A stretch of DNA of 64,000 nt, taken from contig NZ_MECJ01000027.1 in NCBI RefSeq assembly GCF_014596475.1, positions 62,001 through 126,000 on the forward strand, given 5' to 3'. The position numbers and the translations under genes were made by a program. Of this stretch, positions 59,495 through 64,000 are shown one piece after another. The notes below the pieces were generated by a model. That model saw only the letters and a list, made by a program, of their open reading frames with translations, was not told the DNA's origin and ran no database searches. Numbering within the stretch: the stretch's first letter is position 1; each line of letters opens with the position of its first letter. This DNA is from Streptomyces sp. CBMA152 (GTDB lineage: Bacteria; Actinomycetota; Actinomycetes; Streptomycetales; Streptomycetaceae).

Positions 59495-61102
59495 ATGCGC
59501 CGAACCACCCTCGCCGCCGCGTTGTCAGTCGCCGTCGCCCTGACCACCGCGGTCGCCCTGCCCGCCGCCGAGGCCACGCCCCACAGTGTCCTTCGGCCCG
59601 CCTCCGCATCCGCCGCCCAGCCGTTCCTGCCGCCGCTGCCGACGACCGCGCCGCCGGTCACCCGGACCCTGAGCCCCGGCGTCACGCTCACCGCGCTCAC
59701 CTTCGGCAGGAAGAACGCGGCCGACTACTGGACCGCGCATGTGTTCCTGCCCGCGGACCCCGGCGGTCCGGTCGGGAAGGCCACCACGGAGCTCGGCCCC
59801 AAGGACACCGCGGACCAGGTCGCGGACGCCCTGCGGGAGAAGGGGTTCGCCCCGCGCGTCGAAGAGGTCCGCTCGCCCGCCTACGCCGACCTGCCGGCGG
59901 GCACGCTCGGCTGGACGGTCCGCATCGGCGCCTACGCCGAACGCGCCGAGGCCACCGCCGAGCTCGCGAAGGTGAAGGCCGCCGGGTTCACCGGGGACAC
60001 CCGCTACACCGGGCAGGACGGCACGGACACCAACGCGCCCGAGAAGGTCCACGTCCTCAGAGTGGACTTCCGCAGGTTCCACGGCAGCGTGGGCACCGAG
60101 TTCGGGCCCACGCTGCACGGCACCGAGCCCGCCACCGAGCTGATCTCCCTGGCACACGCGGTCGCGGGCATCAACGGCCAGTGGTTCTACAACGACGCGC
60201 CCGGCGGGTTCTACGTCAAGGACGGCAAGGTCCTCGGCACCGCCACCCAGGGCCGCGGCGCCATCATCTCCACCAAGGGCGGCCGTTCGGTCCGCGTCGA
60301 CACGCTCACCGCGCACATCTCGATGCGTACGTCCCGGGGCGCTATCCAGGAGCTGGACGGCGTCAACCGCTTCCCCGGGGACGTCTGGAACTGCGGCGGG
60401 GACAGCGACGACATCCCGACCGACAAGCCGCAGCACGACTTCGAGTGCACCGACCCGAACGAGCTGATCCAGTTCACCCCCGAGTGGGGCACCCCGCCGA
60501 CCGGCACAGGGGCCGAGGCGGTCATCGACGCGAGCGGTGAGGTCGTCGCGGTCAACTCCTCGCGCGGGGCGGCTGTTCCGCCCGGCGGCTCCACCGTCCA
60601 GGCCATCGGCGACAGCGCCGACTGGCTGCTCAAGAAGGTGCGGGTGGGCGACCAGCTCGACATCAGCACCCGGGTCAGGGACGGCTACGGCCGCACGATC
60701 CCGCTCACCAGGGACACCCAGATCATGCAGGTCGGCCCGACGCTGGTGCGCAAGGGCAAGGTGTCGGTCAACGCGATGGGCGACGGGATCATCAGGTTCG
60801 GCTCCGACCACACCTTCACGTACGACTGGACCAACCGCGCCAACCCGCGCTCGATGATCGGCGTCGACGGCGACGGGCGGCTGATGCTGGTGGTCGTCGA
60901 CGGGCGCCAGGCGGGCTACAGCGAGGGGCTGAGCATCGCGCGGACCGCCGATCTGATGCACCAGCTCGGTGCGCGCGAGGCGCTCAACCTCGACGGCGGC
61001 GGCTCCAGCGTGATGGTCACGGCGGCCGACGGGGTCATCAACCGCCCGTCGGACTCCTCGGGCGAGCGCTCGCTCGGCAACGCCTGGGTCATCAAGCCCT
61101 GA
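59495..61102 (+). CDS. Secreted SPOR-NAGPA (phosphodiester glycosidase) protein
   Basis: This 535-residue protein has a Sec signal (about 1-28), a disordered Pro/Ala segment and a SPOR-like domain at about 85-160 (VADALREKGFAPRVEEV to LGWTVRIGAYAERAEATAELAKVKAAGF) that would bind denuded septal peptidoglycan. The NAGPA domain covers about 210-535 (AVAGINGQWFYNDAPGGFYVKDGKVLG, then ALNLDGGGSSVMV with the family's DGGGS motif intact). The NAGPA fold cleaves sugar-phosphodiester bonds. A role in trimming wall-linked polymers at septa is inferred from the SPOR domain. The ATG at 59495 has GAAGGAAG upstream. Confidence 0.85.
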   Translation: MRRTTLAAALSVAVALTTAVALPAAEATPHSVLRPASASAAQPFLPPLPTTAPPVTRTLSPGVTLTALTFGRKNAADYWTAHVFLPADPGGPVGKATTELGPKDTADQVADALREKGFAPRVEEVRSPAYADLPAGTLGWTVRIGAYAERAEATAELAKVKAAGFTGDTRYTGQDGTDTNAPEKVHVLRVDFRRFHGSVGTEFGPTLHGTEPATELISLAHAVAGINGQWFYNDAPGGFYVKDGKVLGTATQGRGAIISTKGGRSVRVDTLTAHISMRTSRGAIQELDGVNRFPGDVWNCGGDSDDIPTDKPQHDFECTDPNELIQFTPEWGTPPTGTGAEAVIDASGEVVAVNSSRGAAVPPGGSTVQAIGDSADWLLKKVRVGDQLDISTRVRDGYGRTIPLTRDTQIMQVGPTLVRKGKVSVNAMGDGIIRFGSDHTFTYDWTNRANPRSMIGVDGDGRLMLVVVDGRQAGYSEGLSIARTADLMHQLGAREALNLDGGGSSVMVTAADGVINRPSDSSGERSLGNAWVIKP

Positions 61103-61110
61103 GCACTCCG

Positions 61111-61140
61111 GTGCGGCCCGTGCTCCGGCGCGGGCCGCAC
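61111..61140. terminator. Bidirectional hairpin, NAGPA/phosphatase genes
   Basis: GTGCGGCCCG (61111-61120) pairs perfectly with CGGGCCGCAC (61131-61140) around a 10-nt loop, in the 43-nt gap between convergent genes. Confidence 0.78.
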
Positions 61141-61145
61141 GGTCG

Positions 61146-63266
61146 TCAGTCCTCCGGGGGTTCCTCCGGCGGTACCACGGGCGGCTCGGCGAACAGGTCG
61201 GTCCTGGCGTTCTCCTCGATCCTGCTGCCCTCCGGGACGAACTCGCACCACACCGCCTTGCCGTCGCCCCTGGGCTCCACCCCCCAGCGGGACGACACCG
61301 CCTCGATCAGCATCAGACCGCGCCCGGAGGTCGCCGCCTCGCCCGGGGTGCGGCGGCGCGGGCGGACGCTGGAGCGGTCCTTGACCCACAGCCGTACGCG
61401 CCGCACCGGCTGGGGCAGCACCTCCAGGGTGAGGACCGCGCCGCCCTCGGTGTGCAGCAGGACGTTGCCGAGGAGTTCACCGGCCGCCAGTTCCACGTCG
61501 TCGACGAGTTCGGCGAAGCCCCAGTCCTCCAGGGCGCGGCGCAGGGCGACCCGGGACTCGGCCAGGCCCTCCGGGTCGGCCTGGTGGATGTACTGGTGGA
61601 TGCGGGGCGCCTGCGGAGTGCCCGGGTCGGGCGCCCGGCGCAGCAGCAGGAGGGCGACGTCGTCGCCGGTGCCCCAGCGCTCCCAGAGGCTGGCGGAGAG
61701 ATGGTCGGCCAGCGCGTCCGGCGACTCCGGGCCCGCCCGGACGGCCGCCTCCAGCGCGTCCATCCCGGCCGCGATGTCCAGACCCGGCTCCTCGACGAGT
61801 CCGTCGGTGCACAGCACCAGCATCTCGCCGGGCACCAGGTCGAGCCGGGTCTCCGGGAACTCCTCGTCGTCGAACTCGGTGGCGAGCCCGAGCGGCAGGC
61901 CGCCGCGCAGGTTGGGGCGGCCGACCCGGCCGTCGGTGTGCCGGATGAACGGCCCCAAGTGGCCCGCGCGCACGGCCCGTACACCGCCGGATTCCAGGTC
62001 CACCTGCGCGTACGTACAGGTCGCGAAGCGTTCGGTGTCGAGTTCGGCGAGGAAGCGCGAGGCCCGGGCGAGGACGGTCGCGGGCGGGTGGCCCTCGCCC
62101 GCGTACGCGCGCAGCGCGATCCGCAGCTGGCCCATGATGGCGGCGGCGTGGGTGTCATGGCCCTGGACGTCGCCGACGACGACCCCGACCCGGCCCCGGG
62201 GCAGCGCGATCACGTCGTACCAGTCGCCGCCGACCTCCCGGCCGCCCCAGGCCGCGTGGTAGCGCACCGCGATCTCGGCGCCGGTGAACACGGGCACATG
62301 GCGCGGCAGCATCGACGCCTGGAGCCCGGTGGCGAACTCGCGCTCCTGGTCGAAGAGGATGGCCCGCTGGAGCGACTGGGCGACGATGCCCGCCAGACCC
62401 AGACAGAGATTGCGGTCCTCGGCCGAGAAGTCGCTGCGCCCCCGGAAGAACAGCGCGAGACCGCCGACCGGCCGGGCCTGGGCGATCAGCGGCAGGAACG
62501 CCGCCGCGTCCACTTCGAGGCTCTGGATGTACGGGGCCAGGCGCGGGAAGGTGTCGCCGAGCTCCGCGAGCGAGGTCACGAACCGGGCCTGGCCGGTCAG
62601 CACGGCCTCGGCGAGCGGCAGCGAGTCGTCGAGCCGGTGCAGCGACAACTCCTCCAGCGCCTCCATCGAGTCACCGGCCGCCGCGATCACCTTCAGCACA
62701 CCGCCCTCGACCAGGCCCAGGACAAGCCCGTCGGCGCCGAAGCGCTCCATGCCGCCGGTGCCGGTGAGCACGGCCGCGACATCGTCCACGGTCACCGCCT
62801 TGGACAGTGCCTCCGTGGTGCCCTGGACCATCCCGGTGATACGCCGGCGGCCCGCCTCCAGCGGGCTGATCACGGTGAACTCGGTGAGTTCGGTCGAGGC
62901 GTTGCGGACGATCCCGATGACGCGGTACGCGGTGCCCCGCTTGTCCCGCAGGATCCGGCCGCGCACATGGGTCCACTGCCGGTGCCCGTTGCGCCGCCGC
63001 ACCTGGAAGTACGCGCCGTACGAAGAGCGCCCGGTCTGCATGGCCTCCTCGATCACCGCGGCGATCCGGACGCCCTCCTCGGGCGGGACGCGGGTGGAGA
63101 CGGTCCCGGGGAGCCCGTCGTACTCCTCGGGCCGCAGGTCGAAGACGGCGAGACCCGCGTCGTCGAACTCCAGGGTCCCGGCGTCCAGGTCCCAGTCGAA
63201 GCTGCCCATGCGGTTGAGGGCCAGCCTCTCGCCCGGCCCGATCCTCCGTCGGTCGCGTCCAGCCAC
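61146..63266 (-). CDS. PAS-GAF-PP2C-HATPase (SpoIIE/RsbW fusion) regulator
   Basis: This 706-residue protein has a PAS domain with PAC motif (about 15-125: MGSFDWDLDAGTLEFDDAG, then FQVRRRNGHRQWTHVRGRILRD), a GAF domain (about 150-310), a SpoIIE-type phosphatase (about 340-560: VGGDWYDVI, GDVQGHDTHAAAIMGQ, RAGHLGPF, LCTDGLVEEPG, GDDVALLLL) and an anti-sigma-kinase-like ATPase (about 585-680: DDVELAAGELLGNVLLH, SGRGLMLIE). One chain thus carries both opposing activities of a partner switch. The start is GTG at 63266. No STAS gene is adjacent; the nearest is the TTA-containing STAS gene 15 kb away. Confidence 0.93.
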   Translation of the reverse strand: MAGRDRRRIGPGERLALNRMGSFDWDLDAGTLEFDDAGLAVFDLRPEEYDGLPGTVSTRVPPEEGVRIAAVIEEAMQTGRSSYGAYFQVRRRNGHRQWTHVRGRILRDKRGTAYRVIGIVRNASTELTEFTVISPLEAGRRRITGMVQGTTEALSKAVTVDDVAAVLTGTGGMERFGADGLVLGLVEGGVLKVIAAAGDSMEALEELSLHRLDDSLPLAEAVLTGQARFVTSLAELGDTFPRLAPYIQSLEVDAAAFLPLIAQARPVGGLALFFRGRSDFSAEDRNLCLGLAGIVAQSLQRAILFDQEREFATGLQASMLPRHVPVFTGAEIAVRYHAAWGGREVGGDWYDVIALPRGRVGVVVGDVQGHDTHAAAIMGQLRIALRAYAGEGHPPATVLARASRFLAELDTERFATCTYAQVDLESGGVRAVRAGHLGPFIRHTDGRVGRPNLRGGLPLGLATEFDDEEFPETRLDLVPGEMLVLCTDGLVEEPGLDIAAGMDALEAAVRAGPESPDALADHLSASLWERWGTGDDVALLLLRRAPDPGTPQAPRIHQYIHQADPEGLAESRVALRRALEDWGFAELVDDVELAAGELLGNVLLHTEGGAVLTLEVLPQPVRRVRLWVKDRSSVRPRRRTPGEAATSGRGLMLIEAVSSRWGVEPRGDGKAVWCEFVPEGSRIEENARTDLFAEPPVVPPEEPPED

Positions 63267-63349
63267 TGCGTCAGCTTATCTTCGCGGGTTTTTCCTCCGC
63301 ATCACGGAGGAGCGCCCCGGACGCCGATCGCGGCGGGTGCGGCACACAG

Positions 63350-64000
63350 TCACCCGTTCGGCCGCGATGAGCGGGCGGTGGGGCCCGGGTTGTGCCGCAG
63401 CACCGCGTCGATCAGGCCCGAGGTCGCCTCGGGGAAGTCCATCGGGACGATGCCGAGGCCGGTCCTGCCGGTGAGCGCCGAACCGTTCAGGAAGGTACGG
63501 ACCTGCGGGTTGAGCCGGTCCGCGTTCCATTCGGGCGGCAGCCCGGCCGCTGTGCTGACATAGTTCATATAGAGCTTGCCGGGCTGGTCGGCGGCCTTGC
63601 GGAACTGGGCCTCGATCTTGGGATACTTGCCGAAGGGCTCGGCGTTGTAGTCGTCCTGGATGTCGAAGAGCGCCGGATCGCCGTAACGCACGCCCGGCAG
63701 ACCGCCGTTGTCGGCGAGCAGCACGACCTTGCCCCGGGCCTCGCCGAGCGTCGGCAGGGTGGAGTCGAGCCGGAACAGCGGCCGCCAGCCCTTCTGGTCG
63801 AGGTAGATGTCGAAGATCCGGCGGAACTCGGCGTCGCTCTCCGTCGAGTACTCCTGCTTGACGCGCATCAGGACGGTCTCGGTGGGGTGCGCCGCGAGGA
63901 AGTCCCGGCAGGCGATGAGCACATCGCCGAACATCAGGTTCTGGTAGAAGGCGGCGTGGTGGATGGCGAAGGAGTCGCCGGTGACCCGGCAGCGCACGTC
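63350..64000 (-). CDS. PI-PLC X-domain phospholipase-like protein, 5' truncated by window edge
   Basis: The C-terminal 216 or so residues of a phosphatidylinositol-specific phospholipase C-like barrel are visible: FGDVLIACRDFLAAHPTETVLMRVKQE, then WRPLFRLDSTLPTLGEARGKVVLLADN and LYMNYVSTAAGLPPEWNADRLNP, which are typical of the bacterial secreted family. The N-terminal part with the catalytic histidine and any signal peptide lies beyond the window. The frame is open to the last base. It would cleave phosphatidylinositol or GPI-type lipids. It is preceded on its 3' side by an 82-nt gap with no recognised terminator. Confidence 0.85.
   Translation of the reverse strand, partial: DVRCRVTGDSFAIHHAAFYQNLMFGDVLIACRDFLAAHPTETVLMRVKQEYSTESDAEFRRIFDIYLDQKGWRPLFRLDSTLPTLGEARGKVVLLADNGGLPGVRYGDPALFDIQDDYNAEPFGKYPKIEAQFRKAADQPGKLYMNYVSTAAGLPPEWNADRLNPQVRTFLNGSALTGRTGLGIVPMDFPEATSGLIDAVLRHNPGPTARSSRPNG

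Noticed and set aside
1..64000. tRNA, rRNA, insertion sequence, phage or integrative element
   Set aside because: No cloverleaf-like or rRNA sequence, transposase, integrase, terminal inverted repeat or target-site duplication was recognised, and codon use is uniform across the window.

Overview
The window is a stretch of a Streptomyces (or very close actinobacterial) chromosome. GC content is very high. Start codons are often GTG, with strong GGAGG-type ribosome sites. Many adjacent genes are translationally coupled by ATGA or GTGA overlaps, and the gene families are typical of the genus (MutAB/MeaB, SpoIIE-type phosphatases, STAS antagonist, class-E sortase substrate, MsiK-type sugar ABC operon without its own ATPase). 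No tRNA, rRNA, phage, insertion sequence or CRISPR array was seen. Both window edges cut genes: the methylmalonyl-CoA mutase small subunit at the left and a PI-PLC-like phospholipase at the right.

Layout. 0-4.4 kb: methylmalonyl-CoA mutase small and large subunits with the MeaB chaperone. 4.5-8.2 kb: an ECF sigma factor with a Met/His-rich membrane protein, then a coupled MFS transporter and GH88-like hydrolase. 8.2-13 kb: acyl-CoA dehydrogenase divergent from a family III CoA transferase plus acyl-CoA ligase, probably one acyl-acid catabolic unit. 13-15.4 kb: a metal-type ABC importer with an unusual binding lipoprotein. 15.5-18.5 kb: a secreted DJ-1/PfpI protein, a luciferase-domain protein and an NfeD-flotillin pair. 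19-25.7 kb: secreted multicopper oxidase, trypsin-like peptidase, GH9 glucanase and a two-component system, with a relic beta-propeller blade behind it. 25.9-31.3 kb: PTS-type dihydroxyacetone kinase DhaKLM, a 2,4-dienoyl-CoA reductase-like flavoenzyme, and PadR and MarR regulators with visible operators. 31.3-37.9 kb: a NarL-type two-component pair, an acetyltransferase, a phosphodiester glycosidase, a Nudix hydrolase, an LAETG surface protein and a secreted esterase.

38.3-41.2 kb holds the most striking system: a family 2 encapsulin shell gene carrying a cyclic-nucleotide-binding domain, overlapping a SufS-like cysteine desulfurase. The desulfurase N-terminus is five perfect-length 15-residue repeats, which look like a multivalent cargo-loading tail. 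The shell gene contains a rare TTA (bldA) codon. So do the flanking esterase and Nudix genes and a STAS gene 6 kb away, and I found no other in-frame TTA codons in the window.

45.8-57 kb is an N-glycan utilisation locus. A secreted GH85 endoglycosidase should release the glycan. A sugar-binding lipoprotein and two permeases should import it. Cytoplasmic GH38 alpha-mannosidase and GH5 beta-mannosidase-like enzymes should dismantle it. A divergent LacI regulator sits beside two copies of the palindrome CTAAAGCGCTTTAG (one mismatch each). 57-63.3 kb: two large sensor phosphatases (PAS/GAF/PP2C) flank a SPOR-NAGPA secreted protein.

Across the window six copies of a roughly 55-bp Streptomyces intergenic element (core GTCGCGCAGTTCCCCGCG) occur. 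Five of them begin within about 15 nt after a stop codon, in the sense orientation of that gene. Most operons also end in long, perfect GC-rich hairpins without a T-tract.
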